NCBI RefSeq assembly: GCF_017353255.1
Contig: NZ_JAFMYU010000005.1
Location: 1-64,000, forward strand
Reading direction: 5' to 3'
Length of the DNA: 64,000 nucleotides
DNA from: Fibrella aquatilis
GTDB lineage: Bacteria > Bacteroidota > Bacteroidia > Cytophagales > Spirosomataceae
Below are positions 10,501 to 18,065 of the stretch, in pieces. Position numbers and translations under genes: made by a program. Numbering within the stretch: position 1 is the stretch's first letter; the number at the start of each line of letters is the position of its first letter. The notes under the pieces were generated by a model. That model was not told the origin of the DNA. It did no database searches and saw only the letters and a program-made list of their open reading frames with translations.

Positions 10501-11781
10501 AGACACCTGCGCCGTTGGGGGGGTCGTGTTGCTGGTAATGGTGGTGGTGCTGAGGGCCGTACAGCCTTCCAAGTCCGTTACGATGACTGAATACGTACCC
10601 GGCGCGCTGATGGTTCGGGTATTGCCACTGCCCGACAACACCCCCGACGGCCCCCGGAAGACGTACGTGCCACCACCCGACGCGGTGAGTGTGAGTGTAG
10701 TCTGGGCGCAGGTCAGCGTATTGCTGGGGCTGGGTATCAGGCTGGTGGCGAACGTGCCACAGGTGGGGACTAAGGCAATTCCACCACCTCCCAGAAAGAA
10801 TGTAGCCGTGTTTGACACAGGCGACGAGGTGACACTGCTGACCGCCAATGTTCCTAAATCTATCTTGAGAAGTTCTGGAGCCGATGCCCGTGTATCACTG
10901 ACAAAGAGCAGGTTATTTACCTTGTCGACAGCAATCGAGCCGGGCGAATTCAAACCGAAATTGGCTACTACCTGCTCGTCGCCAGTGCCATCCGGGTTGA
11001 TCCGGTAGATCGGGTCAGTAGACGTGGCAGCAACTGCATCGCTGCGGGTATAGTATAGTTTGTTGGTCCGCGAGTCGTAGGCGATGCTAGTAATGGAGAA
11101 TGCCGTCGTGCTGAATATCGAGGCCGCAGTATTGTTCGTCAGGTTAACGACAACCAGGTCAGGGCCGTCTCCAGCAGCCGTTCCCCGCGCGTCGAGGGCA
11201 AATATCCGGTTATTGGCCGGATCAAAACTTAGTGGCCCGGCTACGTCAACAAAATTGGTTATCACGAGTTGATCACCGGTGCCATCGTACCGCACTCGCC
11301 GGAGTTGATCGGTTCGCGTTGTCGCAACTCCATCGTTTACAGTATAGTAGATATACTGGTTTACCCGGTCGAGGGCAATACCTGAACAGCCGGAGAAGCT
11401 CGTTAAACTAACCAGGGTTGTGCTACTGCCCGTTGTCAGATCAACACTGATTATTTTAGGGTCTACTGTAACACGCGCTTCGCAGACAAAGGCTTTGTTG
11501 ACAGCTGGATCAATAGCCACCATGCCGGGCACGTCGGCAAAATTGGTCGCTACAAGTGTGTTATTTGTTCCGTCATAATTGATCCGACGCAGCTCGTCGG
11601 TACGGGTTGATGCCACATTATCCCGTACTACGTAATAAAGCTGGGCATAGGCCCCTGGCGCCATTAGCCATAGACCGAGCAGCAACGCCACCGAACCGAG
11701 GAACCGCCGACCGATAAACCGGCACAAAGCCCCCATACTGCTTGTAGAGGCCGATACAGAGTAGATAGATACTGATGCCAT
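7570..11781 (-). CDS. giant secreted propeller plus Ig-like repeat protein with T9SS sorting domain
   Basis: 1403 residues. An N-terminal signal segment ends near APGAYAQ. Residues about 47-340 hold YWTD-like propeller repeats (LYYVV..., IYYTVNDGVATTRTD, LYYTRSDAV), each with a DELRRINYDGT-type turn. About ten Ig/PKD-like repeats of 70-85 residues follow, each with the pattern S-T-L-T-C...L-T-L-T-A-T-G-G...Y-S-V-T-V-T-x-x-N-G-C-T-A-T, so each domain carries one Cys pair. One degenerate repeat and an Ig domain (VRYEWYKNGQT) come next. The last about 85 residues are a type IX secretion sorting domain (LQPNPLENGQ ... GGVYLLRAVSHGQQKMTKVL). It is probably a surface adhesin or stalk. Repeats are Ser/Thr/Gly-rich with no catalytic signature. 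Confidence 0.9.
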   Translation of the reverse strand: MASVSIYSVSASTSSMGALCRFIGRRFLGSVALLLGLWLMAPGAYAQLYYVVRDNVASTRTDELRRINYDGTNNTLVATNFADVPGMVAIDPAVNKAFVCEARVTVDPKIISVDLTTGSSTTLVSLTSFSGCSGIALDRVNQYIYYTVNDGVATTRTDQLRRVRYDGTGDQLVITNFVDVAGPLSFDPANNRIFALDARGTAAGDGPDLVVVNLTNNTAASIFSTTAFSITSIAYDSRTNKLYYTRSDAVAATSTDPIYRINPDGTGDEQVVANFGLNSPGSIAVDKVNNLLFVSDTRASAPELLKIDLGTLAVSSVTSSPVSNTATFFLGGGGIALVPTCGTFATSLIPSPSNTLTCAQTTLTLTASGGGTYVFRGPSGVLSGSGNTRTISAPGTYSVIVTDLEGCTALSTTTITSNTTPPTAQVSPTSIALTCQAPTASLTATGGGTYRWDDNSTNAIRTVNTANTYSVTVTGTNGCTATASSTVNTNFTPPGANLTASGTISCTATSVTLTATSTSGQTFAFSPGVTGIGSTGPTSRTAVVTTAGPYSITITGANGCTSTAAVTVTGSTTAPTASISTPSNLSVLDCNTTVLTLTASGGDTYLWDNGQQTASRNVSATGVYSVTVTGTNGCTATASKTISQNITPPPVSLTATDVCAGQSLTLTATSGIGNYTFVGGSGLISSGSQNSTTVSGLTAGPQTFTVLVRSSVNSCTNIATATATVNAGPTATLTASRAGGPPSSTLTCAQTSLTLTATGGTSYTFAGPGGAGIVSSDPVAGTAVVNAAGTYTVTVGNGTGCTSSTTVSISSDQATPTLTISASPSTTLTCASTSLTLTATTSGTGVVWSTAESTSSITVNTANTYSVTATGANGCSSMTSVVVSSNTTAPGSPALTASNSGTLTCAVPSLTLTATATGTGLTYLFTGPGGGLVGIVSQNAASGTAVVNAPGAYSVVVTGSNGCTATASTVISQSVTLPTPTLTASPSSTLTCAVSSLTLTATGGNMYAFARVGGGAGLMSQNAASGTAVVNASGTYSVTVTNTTTGCFSITTLAISQNIAAPSATLTPTSVSVCAPGSVTLTAPGGATNYAFSGPGGFSQNGSGNSTTISQSGNYTVIVTGINGCTATGTSSVTIQPRPSAPTLTPGATFTTLTSNTPFDLTGLVQPATPPNTLAFYGTGGLLNPPRANVSNVGIQSFSVVQVSAFGCLSLPTPFSLTVISPLPPASQSSCRGSAVVLSVQPTGVRYEWYKNGQTAANKLINVLGVQQGATTASLTLVSVQTNATYYAKVFAADGSFSWFGPFAVVIANCGGRMGTTEVALTISLQPNPLENGQLRAIVTGAGGQPLTVQLYDSRGYVIRQNTWELADHEQLIHWDVATQPGGVYLLRAVSHGQQKMTKVLKP

Positions 11782-11843
11782 ATGTAGGAATTGACAGGAA
11801 TAGATAACGTATTAGTAAACTGATATTGAATTGAAAAAGAGAC

Positions 11844-11883
11844 CTGCCCTGCTTGCCATCAGCACTGGTGACAAGCAGGACAG
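11844..11883 (-). terminator. terminator of the tail-collar gene
   Basis: CTGCCCTGCTTG and CAAGCAGGACAG form a 12-bp stem with one mismatch. On the minus strand it is followed by GTCTCTTTTTC. It lies just after the stop of the tail-collar gene. Confidence 0.6.
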
Positions 11884-11898
11884 CAACGTATGGACCAA

Positions 11899-12426
11899 CT
11901 AGTTACGACTTGGGTAGATGCCGTTCAGGGCAATGCTGTAATTCATTGTCAGGTAGGGAGACAAGTTGTCGTGAGGCAGGCTGTTGCCCGACAAACCAAT
12001 GGCCTGCGGGTTAGCTGTGGCGTTGGCCGTGGCACCAAACGCATTCAGAGGCTGCTCTTCGCTGCTCAGTACCTGCGCTGTTACGTTACCAGCCGGCGTA
12101 TTTTGCGTGCCACCCATACCCGATACGTTCAGCAGGTGATTGTGCTGCGGCATCTGACTTTGTAGCAGCGTCACCGACTCCGTACCGGCCACCTGCCCCA
12201 TCTGGTAATCGCTCAGGCCCGGCCCCTGACCCTGCCCGTTCGGTACGCGGCCCCGCAAGTCAGGCAGGGCGAAAGTTTGTACACCATCGCCGCCATAGGT
12301 GGTGCCCAGCAGCGAGAAAAGTGCCGTATTTTGCGAAATTGGCATGATCTGCCCGGCGCAAAGTGCCCAGTTTTTGGGCGGGAAACTGAACCCAAACAGG
12401 CCAATCATCCCCATAAAAACGTCCAT
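11899..12426 (-). CDS. phage tail-collar domain protein (microcystin-dependent protein type)
   Basis: 175 residues. The N-terminus has the tail-collar signature G-x-I-x-x-F-x-F-x-x-x-P-x-x-W-A-x-C-x-G-Q (here MIGLFGFSFPPKNWALCAGQ), then ISQNTALFSLLGTTYGGDG, FALPDLRGRVPNGQG and the central QMPQHNH motif. It ends in LTMNYSIALNGIYP. Proteins of this Mdp/short-tail-fibre family occur in Bacteroidota chromosomes away from phages; their role is not settled. No capsid, tail tube or lysis gene is nearby, so this is not a prophage remnant on present evidence. It is flanked by its own terminator and a 315-bp upstream spacer. Confidence 0.88.
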   Translation of the reverse strand: MDVFMGMIGLFGFSFPPKNWALCAGQIMPISQNTALFSLLGTTYGGDGVQTFALPDLRGRVPNGQGQGPGLSDYQMGQVAGTESVTLLQSQMPQHNHLLNVSGMGGTQNTPAGNVTAQVLSSEEQPLNAFGATANATANPQAIGLSGNSLPHDNLSPYLTMNYSIALNGIYPSRN

Positions 12427-12741
12427 GTGTTAAGTGAGTTTAAACGTGAAAAAGATTACTGTTGAACGCGTTAGAATAAACCCCGATAGGGAGCGGCAAG
12501 AGACGTGGCTGTTTTCCCGGTAGTTGTGTGCTTATGGGCAGTCTAACTAAGCACAAATGGCGATGCTACGTCGGGCAGATTAACCAGACGGTATCCATTA
12601 TATACTAAGCGGTACCTGCTTGTAGGTTATTAATTTATCAGCTTATTTATGAATAGTTTATACAAAAAACGACTGTTCAAGGAATGTTGCCTCTTTGCTC
12701 GAAACCACCTATCATTAGTGCCCCATTAACCCCGGCTATCT
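12427..12741. other. 315-bp divergent intergenic region
   Basis: This separates the minus-strand tail-collar gene from the plus-strand alpha/beta hydrolase. The middle is AT-rich (about 12590-12680) and should hold both promoters. I find no convincing TTG / TAnnTTTG pair, no coding frame and no strong dyad. Confidence 0.6.
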
Positions 12742-13782
12742 ATGCGTTCATCGTTACTACGTCTGCCCGTTTTTTGTGTAGTTCTTGCTGCCGCTATGGC
12801 CTGCAACAAGCCGGCTGCCTCAACAACCGATGCCTATAACCAGTCTCCCGAAACAGGAGTGCGCACCGGTGGCGTCAGGATGATACCCGTGAAAACGCCG
12901 TCGGGTACATTCAATGTCTGGACTAAGCGCGTGGGTAACAACCCGAAAATCAAGGTGTTATTGCTTCATGGTGGCCCCGGCGCCAACCACACCCCCTTTG
13001 AGTGCTTTGAGAGTTACCTGCCTGCTGAGGGCATCGAATTTTATTATTACGATCAGCTTGGCTCCATGAACAGCGACCACCCCACCGATAGTACTCTTTG
13101 GGAAACGCCGCGCTTTGTGGAGGAAGTCGAGCAGGTACGGCAGGCGCTGGGCCTCAACAAAGACAACTTCTACTTGCTGGGCCACAGTTGGGGCGGCATT
13201 CTGGCCACAGAATACGCGCTGAAGCACCAACAAAACCTGAAGGGTCTCATTATCAGTAACATGATGAGCAGCTGCCCCGACTACGGCAAGTATGCTGACG
13301 AGGTGCTGGCCAAACAGATGGACCCAAAAGTACTAGCCGAAATCCGCGCGATTGAGGCCCGAAAAGATTTCAACAACCCGCGCTACACAGAATTGCTGAT
13401 GGGCAATTTCTACAATGAACATTTTTGCCGATTGAAACCTTGGCCCAACGCGCTCGACCGGGCATTTCCGGCCTTGAACGCTACCATTTATACGCTCATG
13501 CAGGGGCCATCGGAATTTGGTATTTCGGGCCGGCTGGCCAACTGGGACCGCCGCGCCGACTTGCCCAAGATTACCGTCCCCACCCTCACTATTGGCGGCA
13601 ACCACGACACCATGGACCCCAAACACATGGCCTGGATGGCCACCCAGGTACAAAACGGCAGCAGCCTGATTTGCCCCGACGGCAGCCATTGCAGCATGTG
13701 GGACGACCAGTCGCACTATTTTCCTGGACTAATCAAGTTTATTAAAGGCGTAGATGCCGGGCAGACCAAAAGCATCTTGTAG
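12742..13782 (+). CDS. lipoprotein proline-iminopeptidase-family alpha/beta hydrolase
   Basis: 346 residues. The lipobox AAAMAC puts the lipidated Cys at 21, so it is an envelope-anchored enzyme. HGGPG (76-80) is the oxyanion-hole motif of the proline iminopeptidase family; the nucleophile is Ser149 in GHSWGG, the acid is in GNHDTMDP and the His in DGSHCSMWDDQ. Such proteins release N-terminal proline or hydrolyse amino-acid amides or lactones; the exact substrate is unknown. The Crp/Fnr gene starts two bases after the stop, so the two are almost certainly cotranscribed. Confidence 0.9.
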   Translation: MRSSLLRLPVFCVVLAAAMACNKPAASTTDAYNQSPETGVRTGGVRMIPVKTPSGTFNVWTKRVGNNPKIKVLLLHGGPGANHTPFECFESYLPAEGIEFYYYDQLGSMNSDHPTDSTLWETPRFVEEVEQVRQALGLNKDNFYLLGHSWGGILATEYALKHQQNLKGLIISNMMSSCPDYGKYADEVLAKQMDPKVLAEIRAIEARKDFNNPRYTELLMGNFYNEHFCRLKPWPNALDRAFPALNATIYTLMQGPSEFGISGRLANWDRRADLPKITVPTLTIGGNHDTMDPKHMAWMATQVQNGSSLICPDGSHCSMWDDQSHYFPGLIKFIKGVDAGQTKSIL

Positions 13783-13784
13783 TC

Positions 13785-14375
13785 ATGATCCCGCCCGCCG
13801 ACGCGCTGCTATTCCGAACGGCTTTAGCCCGGTTTGCTCCACTGACTGAGGCAGACTGGGCTATGCTGGAGCCTCATTTGCGCGTTGAGGCCATACAAAA
13901 ACATCAATACTTCGCCGAAACTGGCAAACAGGCTACCACCATTGCTTTTGTCCTGACCGGGTCTTTTCGGCAGTATTACCTTAAAGACGGCGACGAGAGA
14001 ACGACGTACTTCTACTTCGAAGGGCATCTCATGAGCGCCTACTTCAGTTGCATCAGCCAACAGCCTTCACTGTTGACTATTGAGGCGCTCACGGCGGGTA
14101 GCTACGTTGTGTTTCCGTATACCGTCCTGGCTGATTTGTACGAACGAAGCCCCGCCTGGCAGAAGTTTGGGCGGCTGCTGAATGAATACATTGCCATGGG
14201 CCTTGAAGACCGTATGGTTGGGCTGCTAACCCAAAGCCCGGAGGAACGCTATCTTGCCTTGCTGGGCAGCAACAAAAAGAAGATTATTGAGCGCATTCCG
14301 CAGCATTACATCGCCAACTACCTGGGCATCACACCTGTCAGCCTCAGCCGCATCCGGGCGAGGGTTATGAAATAA
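13785..14375 (+). CDS. Crp/Fnr-family transcriptional regulator
   Basis: 196 residues with an N-terminal cyclic-nucleotide-binding beta roll (about 15-125; IAFVLTGSFRQYYLKDGDERTTYFYFEG) and a C-terminal helix-turn-helix (IPQHYIANYLGITPVSLSRIRARV). The short, ligand-degenerate Bacteroidota type often lacks a true cAMP site; the R and E of the classic phosphate cassette are not clear here, so I do not assume cAMP binding. It directly follows the lipoprotein hydrolase and may regulate it or the neighbouring SRPBCC gene. Confidence 0.88.
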   Translation: MIPPADALLFRTALARFAPLTEADWAMLEPHLRVEAIQKHQYFAETGKQATTIAFVLTGSFRQYYLKDGDERTTYFYFEGHLMSAYFSCISQQPSLLTIEALTAGSYVVFPYTVLADLYERSPAWQKFGRLLNEYIAMGLEDRMVGLLTQSPEERYLALLGSNKKKIIERIPQHYIANYLGITPVSLSRIRARVMK

Positions 14376-14463
14376 CGTAGCGCCGGGCCATTCCTTATCT
14401 TTTGTTATCGTTTCTGCTTAGGGCAGCAAAAGACCTTTGTTTCGTCATAACAACAAGCTGACA

Positions 14464-14997
14464 ATGAAACAATTGATCGCCCCACTCCTGACCCTGTGCA
14501 CCGCATCAGGCATCAGTGCACAATCACAGCCGCTTATGGAAACGAACAAAAATGCCCCCCTGCACTTTCGTCACGAGATCGTTATTAATGCCACGCCCGA
14601 ACAGGTCTGGAGCGTACTGGCCGACATGGAAAAATGGCCCGCCTGGAATACGGACGTGGCCTTTCTGACCCTCAACGGTGGTCTTACACCAGGCACACAG
14701 TTTGTCTGGAAAGAGAAAGGAGCCAAACCTATTTCCTACCTCCAGAGCGTGGTTCCAAATCGCCAACTTGGCTGGACGGGCAAAGCGACGGGCTTGTCGG
14801 CGGTGCATGTCTTCACGCTTAAACCCCAAAACGGGGGTACGCTGGTGGTGCAGGAAGAGTCGCTGGAAGGTTGGCTAGTAACCGTGCTCAAGCCTATTGT
14901 ACGAAAAATCGGCAACAGCGGCATGACCCACTGGAACAACGCCCTGAAGCAACGCGTAGAGGGCACACCTACTGCCCTACTGACTCCTGGACGTTGA
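14464..14997 (+). CDS. exported SRPBCC (START-like) family protein
   Basis: 177 residues from ATG 14464, which gives a signal peptide (MKQLIAPLLTLCTASGISAQ). The domain runs from FRHEIVINATPEQVWSVLAD, the first strand and helix of polyketide-cyclase/SRPBCC folds, through MEKWPAWNTDV to a final helix (MTHWNNALKQRVE). These bind hydrophobic ligands; export is uncommon. A TATCTTTTG element at 14396-14404 resembles the Bacteroidota -7 box but lacks an obvious -33 TTG. A longer in-frame start at 14437 would disrupt the signal peptide. Confidence 0.82.
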   Translation: MKQLIAPLLTLCTASGISAQSQPLMETNKNAPLHFRHEIVINATPEQVWSVLADMEKWPAWNTDVAFLTLNGGLTPGTQFVWKEKGAKPISYLQSVVPNRQLGWTGKATGLSAVHVFTLKPQNGGTLVVQEESLEGWLVTVLKPIVRKIGNSGMTHWNNALKQRVEGTPTALLTPGR

Positions 14998-15049
14998 TCG
15001 GTTAGAATAGGCTGTTTCGCGCTCACGGTCAGGGCCTTATCTTTCCGGC

Positions 15050-16879
15050 ATGAAACGAGTATGCCTGTTTTTTGGCCTTGTCCTGCTGTTCTGCACTGTG
15101 GCGCCTGCGCAACAACGACCGCTGATGGCCCAGCTCACCAGCGAAGCCCGGGCGATTGTTGTCCAACGGGCATCGCCAGGCCGCGACACCACATTGATCT
15201 GGGCACTCACTAAACTTACGTTCTACGCCGCTTACTTCAGAGAACCCACGGCCCGCTTTTACCTCGACTCGCTGGACCGGCTCAGTCGGCATACATCCTG
15301 GCCAACAGGCCGGGGCCTGTATCAATATGGCCGGGCCACGGTGACGCTGCTCAATGACCGTAACACACCGGCAGCTCTTCAGCACGCTGTTGAGGCGCTG
15401 ACCCTGCTAGACAAAACGCCGAACCTGAAAGCCAGAGCCTATGCCCACTATCGGGTGTCGAGCCTGCTTTTGAGCGAGGCCGCCCAGCTTGCCGGTGCCC
15501 AGAAACAGCACAAACTGGACGGATTGAGCCATGCGCTGACTGTGGTGACTATTGGACATCATCTACAAGATAATTCACTCATCTGCCTGGGGTTAGCTTA
15601 CGCCGCCAACCACCAGATATCACTTAATGATCCTAAGGCTGCACTTCGTTATTTGTCTGAAGCTGAGGCTATTGTAGAGAAACATTCCGTTGATTACTTC
15701 GCTATTAACACCGTCTACGGCACGTTGGCTGGTGTGTACAGTTTTCTGAGCGACCAGCAACATGCCCTACTGTATTCAGACAGGTGTCTGGCCACGGGAC
15801 TGGCTCAAACCGATTACTATTGCTTGGCGTCGATGTCGCAGTTTAAAGGGCAGATGCTGGGTTTTTTCGGTCCGCACCCCGACCCCAAAGCCGCGTTGGT
15901 TCATCTGGAAAGGGCCTACGGCTATGCCCGGCAGTTTAACGAAATGCGCACCCTGGCCCGGATCGAGCTGTTGCTTTATGTAGCCTACAAACGAACTGGT
16001 CAAACCGAAAAAGCGCTTGCATTTCTGGAGCGTAACAAAGCGCATGAAGATTCACTTTCTATAGAGCGGGTGCAACAGGTGTATACCGATTTCGATTTCG
16101 CCCGGAAAGAAACAGCTCTGAAAACGCTGGAAAACGAATCGCTCCAGACTAGGGCAAGCCGCAATGAATGGATACGCAATCTGCTGATTATGAGCGGACT
16201 AATTAGCCTCGGCTTTGGCGTTTACATGGTGCGCACCAACCAGCAGTTAACGGCTAAAAACCGGGCCATAAAAGAAGCCCTGCTCACGGGCCAAACCCTG
16301 GAACGCAAACGGGTGGCCACCGAACTCCACGACAACCTCTCGGCCAAGCTGGCGGCCATTCGGTGGCGACTGGAGGCCATCAGCCCGCGCTTCGGGTCGG
16401 ATCAGGAGCAACGGGCGTTCGAGTCGTCGATTGATGCACTCGACGAAGTATATACCGACGTCCGGCTGATTTCTCAGAACCTGCTCTCGAATGAACTCGA
16501 GACGCGGGGATTGGCTCGCACCATCGAGAAACTGGCTCAGGACCTGAATGCCCTGGGCCGAACGCAGTTTCAGCTGGCCGCCGACGACACCATCGAGCCA
16601 ATAAGCAGCCGACTGGCGTACGAGATGTACGTAATTATCCTGGAACTGTCGAACAACATCCTGAAGCACGCCCAGGCCGATCATGCTCTTATCACGATGA
16701 AACGGACGGCAAACACGATGTACCTAACCGTTCAGGACGATGGCGTTGGCCTGCAACCAGAGCAAAATCCCAAAGGCATAGGTATGGTCAGCGTGCCGTC
16801 GCGGGTGGCGTCGCTGAATGGGCAGCTTCGGATGAACACCGACGCTGGCCTAACCGTCGAGATTGTGGTGCCCATTTGA
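15050..16879 (+). CDS. orphan TPR-containing sensor histidine kinase (HisKA_3 type)
   Basis: 609 residues: a signal peptide (MKRVCLFFGLVLLFCTVAPAQ), a periplasmic helical region of TPR-like repeats (about 30-370), one membrane helix (LLIMSGLISLGFGVYMV, about 382-398), then a dimerisation helix with the phospho-acceptor in ERKRVATELHDNLSAKLAA (His about 427). The ATPase domain carries N-box LSNNILKHAQA and G-box DDGVGLQ ... KGIGMVSVPSRVASLNG. This is the NarX/DesK class, which normally works with a LuxR-type response regulator. None lies in the window, so the partner is unlinked. The methyltransferase downstream is convergent and not cotranscribed. Confidence 0.92.
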   Translation: MKRVCLFFGLVLLFCTVAPAQQRPLMAQLTSEARAIVVQRASPGRDTTLIWALTKLTFYAAYFREPTARFYLDSLDRLSRHTSWPTGRGLYQYGRATVTLLNDRNTPAALQHAVEALTLLDKTPNLKARAYAHYRVSSLLLSEAAQLAGAQKQHKLDGLSHALTVVTIGHHLQDNSLICLGLAYAANHQISLNDPKAALRYLSEAEAIVEKHSVDYFAINTVYGTLAGVYSFLSDQQHALLYSDRCLATGLAQTDYYCLASMSQFKGQMLGFFGPHPDPKAALVHLERAYGYARQFNEMRTLARIELLLYVAYKRTGQTEKALAFLERNKAHEDSLSIERVQQVYTDFDFARKETALKTLENESLQTRASRNEWIRNLLIMSGLISLGFGVYMVRTNQQLTAKNRAIKEALLTGQTLERKRVATELHDNLSAKLAAIRWRLEAISPRFGSDQEQRAFESSIDALDEVYTDVRLISQNLLSNELETRGLARTIEKLAQDLNALGRTQFQLAADDTIEPISSRLAYEMYVIILELSNNILKHAQADHALITMKRTANTMYLTVQDDGVGLQPEQNPKGIGMVSVPSRVASLNGQLRMNTDAGLTVEIVVPI

Positions 16880-16899
16880 TTGCCGTTATTGCCTGCTGC

Positions 16900-17958
16900 T
16901 CATTTATTGCCCACCACCATGGCCCGTCCGGGTAGCGTTCGGTAGGTGACCACCTTGCCCACGCGCAGGCCTGCGTCGCGCTGCCAGGCCTGAATTTCGG
17001 AAATAGAATAGTTGCCTGCGGTGCTGGTAAGGCCGTAAAACAGGTCGGTCGAACTGCCCACCAGCTCGGGGGCGGCATCGGGTTCTGGTCGGATAAACTC
17101 GTTGATGATGTAAATACCGCCTGGTTTCAAGGCACGGGCTACCCGGCGGGCCACATCAGCGTTTTGTTCAGGCGTGAAATGGTGTGCCAGGCTCGACATG
17201 AGCACAAAGTCATACTGCGCTTCGCCAAAATCGTCGGTAAGGGCGTTGCCGGGTACGTGCTGCACACGCTCGCCCATGCCCAGGCGGGCCAGCAGCGGGG
17301 CGGCTTGCTCAATGGCGGCGGGCAAGTCCAAAATGCGAGAGGTAAGACCCGCATACCGTTTGCACAGCGCCACCGAATGCTGCCCGTGCGACCCGCCGAT
17401 GTCAAGCATCTGCACGGGCTGACCAGCCTTCATGGCTTTAGAAACAGGCGCACGGCGGCCAAACTCTTTGGCTTCGCTACCGCTGGCGGCTACCATGGCC
17501 TGCTGGTAGTAGTTCCACCCTTCGGCGTCGAGATGGTCGTGGTAATGGATACCCTCGCCGGTTTGGAGGTAGTTGCCCAACTTTTCCAGCCACGGCCACA
17601 CCACCCGGTTGTTAAACAGCATCATGCCATAGACCGACTCCGGCTCGTGCTTCAGCGTCCACTTTCGGGCCATTTTGGTCAGTGTGAACCGACCGGCATT
17701 GTATGTAAAATAGCCCAGCGCCGTGAGCAGCCCTAGTAGTTCGCGGGTGGCTTTGGGATTAAGCTGGCAGGCCTGCGCCACGGCCTCGGCGGTTTCGTGG
17801 CCGTCGGCGGCGGCATCGAACACACCTTTGTCGGCGGCTTCGAGCACGGCTTTGCTGATGACGGGCATAACCTGGGCGTGCAACAGCGGCACCGGCACCA
17901 GATTCGCCCGCAGGGCCACCCACTCTAGTGGATTATCGGCCGAGATGGTTAGTTGCAT
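16900..17958 (-). CDS. SAM-dependent O-methyltransferase (hydroxyneurosporene/ASMT-like)
   Basis: 352 residues. An N-terminal winged-helix dimerisation domain (about 10-105; AQACQLNPKATRELLGLLTALGY with a spaced H-T-H) precedes a Rossmann methyltransferase domain with motif I VQMLDIGGSHGQHSVALC (182-199), the acidic motif (LDLPAAIEQAAPLL), FVLMSSLAHHF and PGGIYIINEF. This is the plant-type O-methyltransferase architecture (Methyltransf_2), used on small hydroxylated substrates in pigment, quinone and polyketide pathways. The substrate is unknown and no pathway genes are adjacent. A perfect 40-bp inverted repeat lies immediately upstream of the start. Confidence 0.88.
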   Translation of the reverse strand: MQLTISADNPLEWVALRANLVPVPLLHAQVMPVISKAVLEAADKGVFDAAADGHETAEAVAQACQLNPKATRELLGLLTALGYFTYNAGRFTLTKMARKWTLKHEPESVYGMMLFNNRVVWPWLEKLGNYLQTGEGIHYHDHLDAEGWNYYQQAMVAASGSEAKEFGRRAPVSKAMKAGQPVQMLDIGGSHGQHSVALCKRYAGLTSRILDLPAAIEQAAPLLARLGMGERVQHVPGNALTDDFGEAQYDFVLMSSLAHHFTPEQNADVARRVARALKPGGIYIINEFIRPEPDAAPELVGSSTDLFYGLTSTAGNYSISEIQAWQRDAGLRVGKVVTYRTLPGRAMVVGNK

Positions 17959-17960
17959 TT

Positions 17961-18061
17961 AAGTCCAAAGTTTAAAGTCCAAAGTCTAAAGTTGCTTCGC
18001 CTGACGAAGTCGCCCAGAATGGCGAAGCAACTTTAGACTTTGGACTTTAAACTTTGGACTT
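17961..18061. repeat. perfect 40-bp inverted repeat, AAGTCCAAAG words
   Basis: The left arm 17961-18000 and right arm 18022-18061 are exact reverse complements over 40 bp, with a 21-nt loop. Each arm is a run of near-tandem 10-mers (AAGTCCAAAG, TTTAAAGTCC, AAAGTCTAAAG) followed by GTTGCTTCGC. It fills the spacer between the dienelactone hydrolase stop and the methyltransferase start. A related word occurs at 48069-48150. It could terminate transcription, but its length and internal periodicity go beyond that. Confidence 0.95.
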
Positions 18062-18065
18062 GTTT

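Noticed and set aside
9932-11008. Long plus-strand open frame (about 358 codons) opposite the Ig-repeat gene
   Set aside because: It is the antisense of a repetitive Ser/Thr/Gly-rich gene; the translation is a low-complexity V/L/A/P mix repeating with the sense unit and has no domain.
11899-12426. Prophage remnant around the tail-collar gene
   Set aside because: No integrase, capsid, portal, tail or lysis gene within the window, and flanking genes are ordinary chromosomal ones.
17961-18061. CRISPR-like or IS terminal repeats among the low-complexity dyads
   Set aside because: Arms are inverted rather than regularly spaced direct repeats; there is no transposase, no target-site duplication that I can see, and no constant repeat sequence.
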